From positions 434,001 through 498,000 of the forward strand of contig NZ_LN831029.1 in NCBI RefSeq assembly GCF_001457475.1: a stretch of DNA of 64,000 nucleotides. The letters are read 5' to 3'. The DNA comes from Achromobacter xylosoxidans (lineage in GTDB: Bacteria; Pseudomonadota; Gammaproteobacteria; Burkholderiales; Burkholderiaceae_B). The notes beneath the pieces are model-generated. The model was not told the DNA's origin and did no database searches. It was given only the letters and a program-made list of their open reading frames with translations. A program made the translations under genes and the position numbers. How positions within the stretch are numbered: position 1 is the first letter of the stretch; each line of letters starts with the position of its first letter. This document shows, one piece after another, positions 1 to 11,284 of the stretch.

Positions 1-62
1 TTTTCCCGACACCGTTTTCCCGACTTGCGGGCCCGCACCGTCCATGTTCCGTTTTCTCCTCC

Positions 63-2168
<2,106 letters not shown>

Positions 2169-2223
2169 CCCGCGCGCCGCGCCCGTCCGATTACTCTATG
2201 TCGTTCCCCTTTCCCCGAATCCC

Positions 2224-4287
2224 ATGTCCGCACACGAACCCATCGGCCACGGCCTGAACCCCGCGCAGAAAGAGGCGGTGCTGTACCTGGACGGTCCCTG
2301 CCTGGTGCTGGCCGGCGCCGGCAGTGGCAAGACGCGCGTCATCACGCAGAAGATCGCCTACCTGCTGCGCGAATGCGGCTACATGGGCCGCAACGTGGTG
2401 GCGCTGACCTTCACCAACAAGGCCGCGCGCGAAATGGACGAGCGCGTCAGGACGCTGGTGGACCGCAAGCTGGGCAAGGGCCTGACCATCAGTACCTTCC
2501 ACTCGCTGGGCGTGAAGCTCCTGCGCGAAGAGGCGCGCAACGCGGGTCTCAAGCCGACGTTCTCGATCCTCGACGCCGATGACGCCATGGCGATCATCCA
2601 GGAATTGCTGGCCACCACCGACAAGGGCCGCCTGCGCCACGTGCAGGGCATCATCTCGCTGTGGAAGAACGCGCTGATGGAGCCCGACGATGCCGCGCGT
2701 GAAGCCATCACGCCGGGCGACGTCGAGGCAGCCAACGTCTACCGCAGCTACGCCGCCACGCTGGCCGCCTACCAGGCGGTGGACTTCGACGACCTGATCC
2801 GCATCCCGGCCATCCTGCTGGCCAACAACGAAGAAGTGCGCACGCGCTGGCAGAACCGCGTGCGCTACCTGCTGGTCGACGAGTACCAGGACACCAACGT
2901 CTGCCAGTACCGCCTGGTGCAGCTGTTGACCGGCCCGCGCGCCATGTTCACCGCGGTGGGAGACGATGACCAGGCCATCTACGCCTGGCGCGGCGCCACC
3001 ATCGAGAACCTGGCCAAGCTGACCACCGACTATCCGAACCTCAAGCTCATCAAGCTGGAGCAGAACTACCGTTCGGTGCAGCGCATCCTGGCCGCGGCCA
3101 ACCAGGTGATCGAGAAGAACCCCAAGCTGTTCGAGAAGAAGCTGTGGTCGGACCTGGGCGTGGGCGAGCCGATCCTGGTGTCGGCGATGGACGGCGAGGA
3201 ACACGAGGCCGAGTCCATCGCCATGAAAATCTCGGCCTCGCGCTTCGAGCGCCAGGCGCAGTGGAAGGACTTCGCCATCCTGTATCGCGGCAACCACCAG
3301 TCGCGCATCCTGGAGCAGGCGCTGCGCAACCTGAAGATCCCGTACACGATCGCGGGCGGCCAGAGCTTTTTCGACAAGGCCGAGGTGCGCGACATCCTGG
3401 CCTATCTGCGGCTGCTGGCCAACGACGAGGACGATCCGGCCTTCATCCGCGCCGCCACCACGCCCAAGCGCGGCATCGGCCAGGCCACGCTGCAGACGCT
3501 GGGCCAGTATGCCGCCAGCCGCGAGCTGTCGCTGCTGGCGGCGGTCGACGAGACCGGGCTGGAAAGCCTGCTGGCGCCGCGCCAGCTCGAACCGCTGCGC
3601 ACCTTCACCGAATTCATCCGCCGCATGCAGTGGCGCGCCGGCCGTGGCGCCACCGCCGGCGCCGATGGCGCGCCGGCCGAACCCGCCGGCGTGATCCTGG
3701 ACGACCTGGTGCAGGCGATCCAGTACGAACGCCATCTGTTCGAACTGTTCGATGAGCGGCCGGCGCAGACCCGCTGGCAGAACGTGCTGGAACTGACCGG
3801 TTGGCTCAAGCGCAAGGCCGAAGAGGACAACATGTCGCTGTTCGAGCTGGTGCAGCACGTGGCGCTGGTGACCATGCTCGAGCGGGGCGAGGAAGAGGAA
3901 CCGGACGCGGTCAAGATGTCGACGCTGCATGCCTCCAAGGGCCTGGAGTATCCGCACGTGTACCTGGCGGGCGTCGAAGAAGGCCTGCTGCCGCACCTGG
4001 GCAAGGACGACGAAGTCGGCGACCCGGCGCGCGCCGCCGAGAACCTGGCCACCCGCATCCAGGAAGAACGGCGGCTGATGTACGTCGGCATCACCCGCGC
4101 CCAGCGCAGCCTGAACCTGAGCTGGTGCAAGCGCCGGCGCCGGGCGCGCGAGGACCTGGTGCGCGAGCCCTCGCGTTTCATCGAGGAAATGGGCCTGGAC
4201 GCCCCGGGCATCCAGGAAGACGAGGCCACCGCCGCCATGAATCCCAAGGAGCGCATGGCCATGCTCAAGGCCTTGCTGAAGAAATAG
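2224..4287 (+). CDS. rep: ATP-dependent DNA helicase Rep (UvrD/Rep family)
   Basis: 687 aa, close to E. coli Rep (673). Superfamily 1A 3'-to-5' helicase that clears proteins ahead of forks and acts in restart with PriA. Seen: Q-motif-like LNPAQKEAV (11-19), Walker A AGAGSGKT (30-37), motif II VDEYQDTN (about 220), motif III GDDDQAIYAWRG, and the C-terminal motif V/VI region STLHASKGLEY and YVGITRAQ. The N-terminus (GPCLVLAGAGSGKTRVIT) follows Rep more than UvrD or PcrA, which is why Rep is chosen. Adjacent to priA, which fits a replication-restart pairing. Confidence 0.93.
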   Translation: MSAHEPIGHGLNPAQKEAVLYLDGPCLVLAGAGSGKTRVITQKIAYLLRECGYMGRNVVALTFTNKAAREMDERVRTLVDRKLGKGLTISTFHSLGVKLLREEARNAGLKPTFSILDADDAMAIIQELLATTDKGRLRHVQGIISLWKNALMEPDDAAREAITPGDVEAANVYRSYAATLAAYQAVDFDDLIRIPAILLANNEEVRTRWQNRVRYLLVDEYQDTNVCQYRLVQLLTGPRAMFTAVGDDDQAIYAWRGATIENLAKLTTDYPNLKLIKLEQNYRSVQRILAAANQVIEKNPKLFEKKLWSDLGVGEPILVSAMDGEEHEAESIAMKISASRFERQAQWKDFAILYRGNHQSRILEQALRNLKIPYTIAGGQSFFDKAEVRDILAYLRLLANDEDDPAFIRAATTPKRGIGQATLQTLGQYAASRELSLLAAVDETGLESLLAPRQLEPLRTFTEFIRRMQWRAGRGATAGADGAPAEPAGVILDDLVQAIQYERHLFELFDERPAQTRWQNVLELTGWLKRKAEEDNMSLFELVQHVALVTMLERGEEEEPDAVKMSTLHASKGLEYPHVYLAGVEEGLLPHLGKDDEVGDPARAAENLATRIQEERRLMYVGITRAQRSLNLSWCKRRRRAREDLVREPSRFIEEMGLDAPGIQEDEATAAMNPKERMAMLKALLKK

Positions 4288-4347
4288 CGCCGCAATAAAT
4301 TACATGACGGGAGGCGCGTCCAGGACCTATACCTGCCGCTTTGCATC

Positions 4348-5187
4348 ATGGCGCCAACGATGAAGGACGATGTGCGTTACCAAGCGGTGTCCGGCACGCC
4401 CGGCCTGGTGCTGGGCGTGGCGCGCCTGGTCGACTTCCAGTTTGACCGGCACTACCACGTCGACTATCACGTCGGCCTGGTGACCCAGGGCGTGCAGCGC
4501 CAGACCTTCCGTGGCCGCAGCACGCTGCTGGGGCCGGGCGGTATCGCCCTGATGCCTCCCGGCGAGGTGCATGACGGTGCTGGCGTGGCCGACTATGGCC
4601 AGTCGTATACCCTGAAGACCTTCCGCATCGCGCCCGAGTTGATGCGCGATTTCATCGCCGAGGTATCGGGCGGCGCGCCGGACGAACGCTTCCTGGGCAC
4701 CCTGATCGAGGATCGCGCGCTGGCGGCCCGCTTCGTGGCGCTGCACGCATCCTGGATGGCGGACGCGGCCGCCGGACCGCTGGCGCACGAGGCCGCGTCG
4801 CTGGCGTTGATGGGCGCGCTGTTCGCGCGCACCGGCACGGTGGCGCCGCAGGCGGTGCGCGGCGGCCTGTCGCCCGCGCACCAGCGGACGGTGCTGGACT
4901 ACTGCCAGGGCCATCTGGGCGACAAGATCGGGCTGGAAGACCTGGCCCGGCTGTGCGGGCTGAGCCGCTACCAGTTCCTGCGCCGCTTCGCGCTGTCGGT
5001 GGGCCTGACGCCGCACGCCTGGCTGACGCGGTTGCGCCTGGAACGGGCCTGCGCCGCGCTGGCGCGCGCGCCAGCCACGATCGCGCAGGTCGCGGCCGAT
5101 GTCGGCTTCTACGACCAAAGCCATTTCAATCGGGCCTTCCGCGCCGCCTACGGGGTGCCTCCCTCGGCCTACCGGCGCGCGGCTTGA
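4348..5187 (+). CDS. AraC-family transcriptional regulator with N-terminal cupin-like sensor
   Basis: 279 aa. The N-terminal half has a cupin-type AraC ligand-binding pattern (HYHVDYHVGLVTQG, then PGGIALMPPGEVHD), which usually binds a small effector. The C-terminal ~100 residues hold two helix-turn-helix units (IGLEDLARLCGLSRYQFLRRF and TIAQVAADVGFYDQSHFNRAFR). It follows rep after 60 bp and converges with the threonine aldolase gene (24 bp between stops). No target can be assigned from context. No good ribosome-binding site precedes the first ATG, so the internal Met at codon 5 is an alternative start. Confidence 0.85.
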   Translation: MAPTMKDDVRYQAVSGTPGLVLGVARLVDFQFDRHYHVDYHVGLVTQGVQRQTFRGRSTLLGPGGIALMPPGEVHDGAGVADYGQSYTLKTFRIAPELMRDFIAEVSGGAPDERFLGTLIEDRALAARFVALHASWMADAAAGPLAHEAASLALMGALFARTGTVAPQAVRGGLSPAHQRTVLDYCQGHLGDKIGLEDLARLCGLSRYQFLRRFALSVGLTPHAWLTRLRLERACAALARAPATIAQVAADVGFYDQSHFNRAFRAAYGVPPSAYRRAA

Positions 5188-5211
5188 GCGGGGCGCAGCC
5201 CCGGGGAATTC

Positions 5212-6270
5212 CTACCGCGCCAGCGCCCGCAATGCCGCCAGGAAATGATCGACATCCTGCTCGCGGGTGCTGAACGAGGTGACCAGCCGCGCCACGCCCG
5301 GGCCCCAGCGGTCATGGTAGAAGCGAAAGCCCTGCGCCAGCAGGCCGTCGATGGCCGCGGCCGGCAACTGGCAGAACAGGATGTTGGCCTGGACAGGTCC
5401 CTGCAAGGCCACGCCGGGCAGGCCGTCCATGCCGGCCGCCAACCGCGCCGCCATGGCGTTGGCCTGGCGCGCATTGTCCAGCCACAGGTCGTCCGCCAGA
5501 TACGCTTCCATCTGCGCCGACAGCAGCCGCATCTTCGAGAACAGGTGGCCGCCGCGCTTGCGCCGGTAGGCCAGTTCCGTGGCGCGCCCCGGCTCGAACA
5601 GCACGATGGCCTCGGCGCCCAGCACGCCGTTCTTGGTGGCGCCGAACGACAGCGCCGCGACGCCTGCCTTCCAGGTCATTTCCGCGGGCGTGCAGCCCAG
5701 GCTGACCAGCGCATTGGCGAAGCGCGCGCCATCCATGTGCAGGGGCAGCCCGGCGCCGCGGCAGATGGCGCCGATGGCCTGGATCTCGTCCAGCGAGTAG
5801 ACGCTGCCGGTCTCGGTGGCCTGGGTGATGCTGACGCAGGCGGGCGGCATCGAATGCACGTCGCCGGCCTTGCGGTGCGCTTCATGCGCCAGCTGCCCGG
5901 GGTCGAGCTTGGAGGCGGCGCCATCGAGCAGCGCCAGGCGCGCGCCGCCGCTGTAGAACTGGGGCGCGCCGCATTCATCGTTGGCGATGTGGCTGTGCGC
6001 ATGGCACAGCACGCTGCCCCAGGGCGGCGTCAGCGCCGCCAGCGACAGCGAATTGGCGGCGGTGCCGGTGGGCACCAGCAGCACGTCGACCTCGTGCTCG
6101 AAGATCTCGGCCAGGCGGCGTTCGACCCGCAGGGTGATGTCGTCGGCGCCGTAGGCGGGGGCCTGTCCCTCATTGGCGTGCAGCAGCGCGGCCAGTATCT
6201 GCGGGCTGGCGCCGGCGGTGTTGTCACTGGCGAAGCCCAGCTGTGGCGAAGATGAGGCGGGGGTGTCCAA
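5212..6270 (-). CDS. ltaE: Low-specificity L-threonine aldolase (PLP-dependent)
   Basis: Cleaves L-threonine or L-allo-threonine to glycine and acetaldehyde. Fold-type I aminotransferase family; the PLP lysine is K213 in SFGATKNG, and [10 protein letters not shown] (178-187) is the conserved cofactor/substrate segment. The open frame continues far upstream, but homology begins near [13 protein letters not shown], and no ATG lies close. A TTG at 6270 preceded by GGAG with 8-nt spacing gives 352 aa, the usual family size, so that start is chosen. Monocistronic; divergent from the amidotransferase at 6409. Confidence 0.88.
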   Translation of the reverse strand: MDTPASSSPQLGFASDNTAGASPQILAALLHANEGQAPAYGADDITLRVERRLAEIFEHEVDVLLVPTGTAANSLSLAALTPPWGSVLCHAHSHIANDECGAPQFYSGGARLALLDGAASKLDPGQLAHEAHRKAGDVHSMPPACVSITQATETGSVYSLDEIQAIGAICRGAGLPLHMDGARFANALVSLGCTPAEMTWKAGVAALSFGATKNGVLGAEAIVLFEPGRATELAYRRKRGGHLFSKMRLLSAQMEAYLADDLWLDNARQANAMAARLAAGMDGLPGVALQGPVQANILFCQLPAAAIDGLLAQGFRFYHDRWGPGVARLVTSFSTREQDVDHFLAALRALAR

Positions 6271-6330
6271 GGCGGATGCTCCGGCGATACAGACAAGCCT
6301 CGGACTATGCCCGGCCCGGACGGCGCCGAC

Positions 6331-6360
6331 TTGTAGAAAATTGCGCCCCGCTCCTACACT
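6331..6360 (+). promoter_or_regulatory. Candidate sigma70 promoter for the class II amidotransferase
   Basis: TTGTAG (6331-6336) and TACACT (6355-6360) separated by 18 bp, about 48 bp before the ATG at 6409. The match to consensus is moderate and the assignment is inference only. Confidence 0.3.
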
Positions 6361-6408
6361 GGGACCGGCCCGCCGCCACTGGCCGGGCCGGTTTCCAAGG
6401 AGCGCATC

Positions 6409-7248
6409 ATGTGCCGCTGGCTGGCTTATACCGGGAGTCCCCTGCAAATGGAGAGCGTGCTGTTCAAGGCCACGCACTCGCTGATCGACCAGAGCCTGCA
6501 TGCGCGCATGGGCGCCACCACCACCAACGGCGACGGTTTCGGCCTGGGCTGGTACGGCCGGCCGCCCGAACCGCCGTTCCGCTACCGCAGCGTGCATCCG
6601 GCCTGGAACGACCGCAACCTGCGCGAGGCGGCGCGCGCCATCCATTCGCCGCTGTTCGTGGCCCACATCCGCGCCGCCACCGACACGCCGGCGCAGGAAA
6701 CCAATTGCCATCCGTTCCGCCATGGCAACTGGCTGTTCGTGCACAACGGCGTGATCCGCGACTATCCGCTGCTGCGGCGCGATCTGATGCTGATGATCGC
6801 GCCCGCGTATTTCGGTTCATTGGAGGGGTCGACCGATTCCGAGGTGATGTTCCTGCTGGCGCTGACCTTCGGCCTGGAAGAAGATCCGCTGCCGGCGCTG
6901 GCGCGCATGGTGGGGGCGGTCGAGGAAACCGGCCGGCGCCACGGCGTGGCGCGGCCGATCAACATGACGGTCTGCGCCCTGGACGGCGAGCGCCTGATCG
7001 CGGTGCGCTATTCCAGCGAGCGCGATTCGCGCACGCTGTTCCACAACACCTGCGTGCGGCACCTGCGCGAACTCTATCCCGACGATCCGAAGGTCGCGGC
7101 GCTGGACGACGACGCCTTCCTGCTGCTGTCCGAGCCGCTGAGCGAGATGCCGGGCGCCTGGGAAGAGGTGCCCGAATCCACCGCCATCATCGCCGGCCGC
7201 GGCCGGGTGGATCACTATCCGTTCGTGCCGGTGCCGCCGGGCGCCTGA
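6409..7248 (+). CDS. Class II glutamine amidotransferase (YafJ/EgtC-like)
   Basis: 279 aa. Begins MCRWLAYTG: Cys2 becomes the N-terminal nucleophile after Met removal, as in Ntn-hydrolase glutaminases. Further family features are [25 protein letters not shown] and HNGVIRD. Such proteins release ammonia from glutamine or gamma-glutamyl compounds; EgtC acts in ergothioneine synthesis, but no other egt gene is here, so the substrate is open. The start is supported by AGGAG seven bases upstream. The 3' end overlaps the convergent SDR gene by 34 bp (7215-7248). Confidence 0.88.
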   Translation: MCRWLAYTGSPLQMESVLFKATHSLIDQSLHARMGATTTNGDGFGLGWYGRPPEPPFRYRSVHPAWNDRNLREAARAIHSPLFVAHIRAATDTPAQETNCHPFRHGNWLFVHNGVIRDYPLLRRDLMLMIAPAYFGSLEGSTDSEVMFLLALTFGLEEDPLPALARMVGAVEETGRRHGVARPINMTVCALDGERLIAVRYSSERDSRTLFHNTCVRHLRELYPDDPKVAALDDDAFLLLSEPLSEMPGAWEEVPESTAIIAGRGRVDHYPFVPVPPGA

Positions 7249-8051
7249 AGCCCGTAGCGTGGCGCTGGCGTGTTGCGTGACAGCTCCGGCCCCAGGGCCT
7301 GGCGCGCGGCTTCCAGGCGTTCCAGCAGGGCCGGATCGGTCAGCGAAGGAATGGTGATGAACTCACCTTGGTCCAGGCCCGCCAGGGCGCTGCGCACCAT
7401 GTCGTCCGCGCTCATCACGATGGCGGCCGGCAACTCGCTGGCCGGCCTGCCTGCCAGGTCCCAGAACTCGGTGCCGGTGGCGCCGGGCAGCACCGCCTGG
7501 ACGCGCAGGCCCTTGTCCGCCAGTTCGTGGCGCAGCGACTGCGAGTAGGCCAGCACATAGGCCTTGCTGGCGCCGTAGACGCCGTTCAGCAGCTCGGGGT
7601 GCAGACCGACGATCGACGCAATGTTGATGATGGTGCCGCCACCGCGCGCCACGAAGGCGGGCGCCGCGGCCATGGTCAGGTGGGTGAGGGCGCTGATGTT
7701 CAGGTCGATCATGGCCTGCATCTGGCCGGGCTCGGATTGCAGCAGCGGCGCCACCGCGCCGATGCCGGCGTTGTTCACCAGCAGGGTCAGCGTGTCGTCC
7801 TCGCGCAGCGCCTGCGCCACGCGTTGCACGCCGTCGGCCCGGGACAGGTCGGCCGGCAGCACGCGCACGTCGCGGCCGGTCTCGGCGCGCAGGCGCGCGG
7901 CCAGGGTTTCCAGGCGTTCGACGTTGCGCGCCACCAGCGTCAGATCGTGGCCGCGCAGGGCCAGATGATGGGCGTAGCGCGCGCCGATGCCGGATGAGGC
8001 GCCGGTGACCAGGGCGCGGCCGGGAATGTTGCCAAGCGGGGTGTTGCTCAT
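7215..8051 (-). CDS. Short-chain dehydrogenase/reductase (SDR)
   Basis: 278 aa classical SDR. NAD(P)-binding TGASSGIG near the N-terminus, NNAG near residue 95 and the catalytic YGASK (Tyr-X3-Lys) near 155, with upstream Ser in INIASIVG. Oxidoreductase with unknown substrate. The open frame extends to 8162, but ATG 8051 has GGAG eight bases upstream and begins at the usual distance from the Rossmann glycines. Divergent from a GlxA-type regulator (8180), which may control it. The last 34 bp are shared with the convergent amidotransferase gene. Confidence 0.9.
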   Translation of the reverse strand: MSNTPLGNIPGRALVTGASSGIGARYAHHLALRGHDLTLVARNVERLETLAARLRAETGRDVRVLPADLSRADGVQRVAQALREDDTLTLLVNNAGIGAVAPLLQSEPGQMQAMIDLNISALTHLTMAAAPAFVARGGGTIINIASIVGLHPELLNGVYGASKAYVLAYSQSLRHELADKGLRVQAVLPGATGTEFWDLAGRPASELPAAIVMSADDMVRSALAGLDQGEFITIPSLTDPALLERLEAARQALGPELSRNTPAPRYGLQAPGGTGTNG

Positions 8052-8060
8052 GAGATGTGC

Positions 8061-8153
8061 TCCGAAAAGAGGGACGGCGGGTTGTGCCGGTACGCTTGCA
8101 GAGTAGAGTCGGGATGGAATATCCTCAATGACATAGAAACGTCTTTTTCGGAC
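8061..8153. promoter_or_regulatory. Divergent promoter region with inverted half-sites
   Basis: Between the divergent SDR and AraC/GlxA genes, TCCGAAAAGA (8061-8070) and TCTTTTTCGGA (8143-8153) are near-perfect reverse complements, differing by one extra A. They flank both start regions and could be binding sites of the adjacent regulator. Inference from symmetry alone. Confidence 0.3.
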
Positions 8154-8179
8154 ATACGGCAAGAACGGACGGCGCCGCC

Positions 8180-9112
8180 ATGAAAACCATCGCGATCCTG
8201 TTGCACCCTGGGTTCCAGCTCATGAGCCTGGCGGCCAGCGCCGTCTTCGAGATGGCCAACCGGCAGACCGGCGAGCCGGCCTATCGGGTCGTCCTGGTGT
8301 CCGAGCATGGCGGCCCCGTGGCCAGTTCGCTGGGGTTCGCACAGGACACCATCGGGCTGGGGCGACGCACCTTCGACACCTTGATCGTCGCAGGCGACAA
8401 CACTGCCGAAGGCGCTTCCGACAGCCTGTTGCGCGCGCTGCGCGGCGCCAGCCGGCGGGTGCGCCGCTGCGCCTCGATGTGCACCGGCGCATTCGTGCTG
8501 GCGCAGGCCGGCCTGCTCGATGGCCGGCGCGCCACCACCCACTGGTTCTATGCGCGCCGCCTGCAACGCGAGCACCCGCGCGTCAAGGTGGACGAGGACC
8601 GCATTTTCGTGGCCGACGGCCCGATCTGGACGTCAGCGGGCATGAGCGCGGGCATCGACCTGGCGCTGGCCATGGTGGAAGCGGACCTGGAGGCGGAAAT
8701 GGCGCGCGCCGTGGCGCGCAAGCTGGTGCTGACGCAACGCCGCGCGGGCGGGCAGTCGCAGTATTCGGCGTTGCTGGAGCTGGATGCCAAGTCCGACCGG
8801 GTGCAGACGGCGCTGGCCTACGCCAAGGCCAACCTGAAGGCGGAATTGTCGGTGGAGGAACTGGCCCGCGCCGCGCACCTGAGCCCGCGCCAGTTCAGCC
8901 GTGTGTTCCGCCAGGAAACGGGCCAGTCGCCGGCCAAGGCGGTGGAGCACCTGCGGCTGGAAGCGGCGCAGGACATGATGCAGTCCGGCCGCCACGCGGC
9001 CGAGGTGGTGGCGCGCGAAACCGGCTTTGGCGACCGCGACCGCATGCGCAAGGCTTTTCTGCGCGCGTTCGGCCAGTCGCCGCAGGCGATGCGGCGGTTG
9101 CTGCACGCCTGA
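8180..9112 (+). CDS. GlxA-family AraC-type transcriptional regulator (DJ-1/PfpI domain plus HTH)
   Basis: 310 aa. Residues 1-170 form a DJ-1/PfpI-like domain: MKTIAILLHPGF start, and the nucleophile-elbow Cys in SMCTGAFVLA. Residues about 215-305 carry the AraC double HTH (LSVEELARAAHLSPRQFSRVFR, then EVVARETGFGDRDRMRKAF). This architecture is typical of GlxA/CdhR-type regulators of amine or amino-acid catabolism; the DJ-1 domain is usually a sensor, not a protease. It is divergent from the SDR gene with 128 bp between starts, so regulation of that SDR is likely. Confidence 0.9.
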   Translation: MKTIAILLHPGFQLMSLAASAVFEMANRQTGEPAYRVVLVSEHGGPVASSLGFAQDTIGLGRRTFDTLIVAGDNTAEGASDSLLRALRGASRRVRRCASMCTGAFVLAQAGLLDGRRATTHWFYARRLQREHPRVKVDEDRIFVADGPIWTSAGMSAGIDLALAMVEADLEAEMARAVARKLVLTQRRAGGQSQYSALLELDAKSDRVQTALAYAKANLKAELSVEELARAAHLSPRQFSRVFRQETGQSPAKAVEHLRLEAAQDMMQSGRHAAEVVARETGFGDRDRMRKAFLRAFGQSPQAMRRLLHA

Positions 9113-9141
9113 CGACGGCGCCGCGCCGCGGGCCCGCCCGA

Positions 9142-10122
9142 TCAGTGCCCCGTGTGCAGCGCCGGGTTCAAGGTGCCCCAGGCCGCCGTGCGCACCAGCG
9201 TCTCGACCGCGCCGGTCTGCGAGTTGCGGCGGAACAGCAGCCCGTGCTGGCCGGCCAGCTCCACGGCCTTCACCACCGCGCCTTCCGGCGTCAGCACGCG
9301 CGTGCCGGCGGTGATGTAGCAGCCGGCCTCAACCACGCAGTCGTCGCCCAGCGAAATGCCGATGCCGGAGTTGGCGCCCAGCAGGCAGCGCTTGCCGATC
9401 GCCACGACCTGTTTGCCGCCGCCGGACATGGTGCCCATGATGGAGGCGCCGCCGCCGATGTCGGTGCCGTCGTCGACGATGACGCCGGCGCTGATGCGGC
9501 CCTCGACCATCGACGCGCCCAGGGTGCCGGCGTTGAAGTTGCAGAAGCCTTCGTGCAGCACGGTGGTGCCGGCCGCCAGGTGCGCGCCGAGCCGCACGCG
9601 GGCGGTGTCGGCGATGCGCACGCCGGCGGGCACGACGTAGTCGGTCATGCGCGGGATCTTGTCGACGCCGCGAATCTCCAGGACCTGCCCGGTGGCGCGC
9701 AGTTGCCAGCGCAGCGCCTCGACCTGGTCGACGGCGCACGGCCCGGCCGAAGTCCACGCGACGTTGGCGAGCACGTTGAACAGCCCGTCCAGGTTGACGC
9801 CATGCGGCCGGACCAGCCGATGGCTGAGCAGGTGCAGCCGCAGGTAGGCGTCATGCGCGTCGGCGGGCGGGGCGTCGAGCGAGGCGATGGCGGTGCGCAC
9901 GGCGACGATGTCGACCTTGCGCCGCGTGTCGCGCCCGAGCGAGGTGGGCACGTACTCGCCCAGCGCCGCGCGGGCTTCCTCCGGCGTCAGGTGCCGGGTT
10001 CCGCCCGCCGGCGTGTGGTCGGCCAGGGACGGGCGCGGATACCAGGTGTCCAGGATGGCGCCGTCGGCGGCGATCGTGGCCAGGCCGTAGGCGATGGCGC
10101 TGCTTGCGGGGTTTTCTTGCAT
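9142..10122 (-). CDS. dapD: 2,3,4,5-tetrahydropyridine-2,6-dicarboxylate N-succinyltransferase, long form (DapD)
   Basis: 326 aa from the chosen ATG. Succinylates tetrahydrodipicolinate in the succinylase branch of lysine/diaminopimelate synthesis. The C-terminal two-thirds is a left-handed beta-helix of hexapeptide repeats (LGASMVEGRISAGVIVDDGT, IGKRCLLGANSGIGISLGDD). It matches the longer Pseudomonas/actinobacterial-type DapD rather than the ~273-aa enterobacterial form. An alternative ATG at 10158 would add 12 residues; neither start has a strong ribosome-binding site. No other dap gene is adjacent. Converges with the GlxA-type gene. Confidence 0.85.
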   Translation of the reverse strand: MQENPASSAIAYGLATIAADGAILDTWYPRPSLADHTPAGGTRHLTPEEARAALGEYVPTSLGRDTRRKVDIVAVRTAIASLDAPPADAHDAYLRLHLLSHRLVRPHGVNLDGLFNVLANVAWTSAGPCAVDQVEALRWQLRATGQVLEIRGVDKIPRMTDYVVPAGVRIADTARVRLGAHLAAGTTVLHEGFCNFNAGTLGASMVEGRISAGVIVDDGTDIGGGASIMGTMSGGGKQVVAIGKRCLLGANSGIGISLGDDCVVEAGCYITAGTRVLTPEGAVVKAVELAGQHGLLFRRNSQTGAVETLVRTAAWGTLNPALHTGH

Positions 10123-10279
10123 GGCGTGTTTTTCTGCTGGGCCTCTCTCGGCGAACATTTTAGGGCCAGTTGACCGCGGGCAGGGGCCTTGATCGCCTGT
10201 CACATTCGCCAGCCACCCTAGCGCAGATCCGGGCGCACGGCGCGTGCGCCGACGACTGAAACGACAATGGGAGGCCGCC

Positions 10280-11200
10280 ATGGAGAATGGGCTCGAACGC
10301 GATACGGATGCGTTGCAGCGCCAAATGCGCCTGCAGGAAGACCTGATCGATAGCCTGGACGAAGAGCTGGAGATGGAACTGGACGACTGGCGGGTGGGCA
10401 ATGGCGCCGCCGGCGGCGACAGCTGGCACGCGCAGCGGCGGCTGTACTTTCGCGAGCTGTTGCGGCTGCAGGGCGAGCTGGTCAAGCTGCAGGATTGGGT
10501 GATGCATGGCGGCCACCGCCTGGTGGTGCTGTTCGAAGGGCGCGACGCGGCCGGCAAGGGCGGCGTCATCAAGCGCATCACGCAGCGCCTGAACCCCCGG
10601 GTGTGCCGGGTGGCCGCGCTGCCCGCGCCGACCTCGCGCGAACGCACGCAATGGTATTTCCAGCGCTATGCCGCGCACCTGCCCGCCGCCGGCGAGATCG
10701 TCCTGTTCGACCGCAGCTGGTACAACCGGGCCGGGGTGGAGCGCGTGATGGGGTTCTGCAGCGATGCCGAGTACGAGGAATTCTTCCGTTCGGTGCCCGA
10801 ATTCGAGAAGATGCTGGTGCGCAGCGGGATCCAGATCATCAAGTACTGGTTCTCGGTGTCGGACAATGAACAGGAATCGCGCTTCCAGAGCCGTATCGAC
10901 GATCCGCTCAAGCAATGGAAGCTCAGCCCGATGGACCTTGAAAGCCGGCGCCGCTGGGAGGCCTACACGCAGGCCAAGGAAGTCATGCTGGAGCGCTCGC
11001 ACATTCCGGAATCGCCCTGGTGGGTAGTGCGCGCCGACGACAAGAAGAAGGCGCGGCTGAACTGCATCAGCCACCTGCTGGAACAGGTGCCCTACCAGGC
11101 GGTGTCACATGCCGACGTGGTGCTGCCCGAACGCGTCCATCACGAGGACTACCTGCGCCATCCGGTGCCCGAAGAGATGTTCGTGCCGGAGAAGTACTAG
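10280..11200 (+). CDS. ppk2: Polyphosphate kinase 2 (PPK2 family)
   Basis: 306 aa. Transfers phosphate between polyphosphate and nucleotides. Seen: Walker A GRDAAGKGG, the PPK2 lid/Walker B region FDRSWYNRAGVERVMGFC, and KYWFSVSDNEQ, all in family order. The N-terminal 50 residues are acidic and helical (LDEELEMELDDW). The open frame allows a start at 10244, but ATG 10280 has GGGAGG (10269-10274) at good spacing and is preferred. Divergent from dapD; followed by a 24-bp palindrome before a convergent peptidase gene. Confidence 0.93.
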   Translation: MENGLERDTDALQRQMRLQEDLIDSLDEELEMELDDWRVGNGAAGGDSWHAQRRLYFRELLRLQGELVKLQDWVMHGGHRLVVLFEGRDAAGKGGVIKRITQRLNPRVCRVAALPAPTSRERTQWYFQRYAAHLPAAGEIVLFDRSWYNRAGVERVMGFCSDAEYEEFFRSVPEFEKMLVRSGIQIIKYWFSVSDNEQESRFQSRIDDPLKQWKLSPMDLESRRRWEAYTQAKEVMLERSHIPESPWWVVRADDKKKARLNCISHLLEQVPYQAVSHADVVLPERVHHEDYLRHPVPEEMFVPEKY

Positions 11201-11243
11201 GCGGGCGCCGCCCGCGCTGCGCACCGCGCGGGCGCGTGATGCG

Positions 11244-11267
11244 GGCGGGCCGTGGCCACGGCCCGCC
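11244..11267. terminator. Perfect 24-bp palindrome between convergent genes
   Basis: A fully self-complementary GC-rich stretch (12-bp half-site GGCGGGCCGTGG) lies between the ppk2 stop and the stop of the convergent peptidase gene. It can form a stable hairpin in both transcripts. There is no U-tract, so it is either an unconventional terminator or an mRNA-end structure. Confidence 0.45.
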
Positions 11268-11284
11268 GCTTCATCGGACCGGCG

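Noticed and set aside
2191..3996. 601-aa open frame antisense to rep
   Set aside because: Composition is rich in His, Gln, Arg and Val as expected for the complement of a GC-rich gene; no family motifs, and the opposite strand encodes complete Rep motifs.
10198..10204. TGTCACA upstream of ppk2 as an ECF41 promoter
   Set aside because: No CGTC follows at 15-17 bp; the sequence at that spacing is GCGC.
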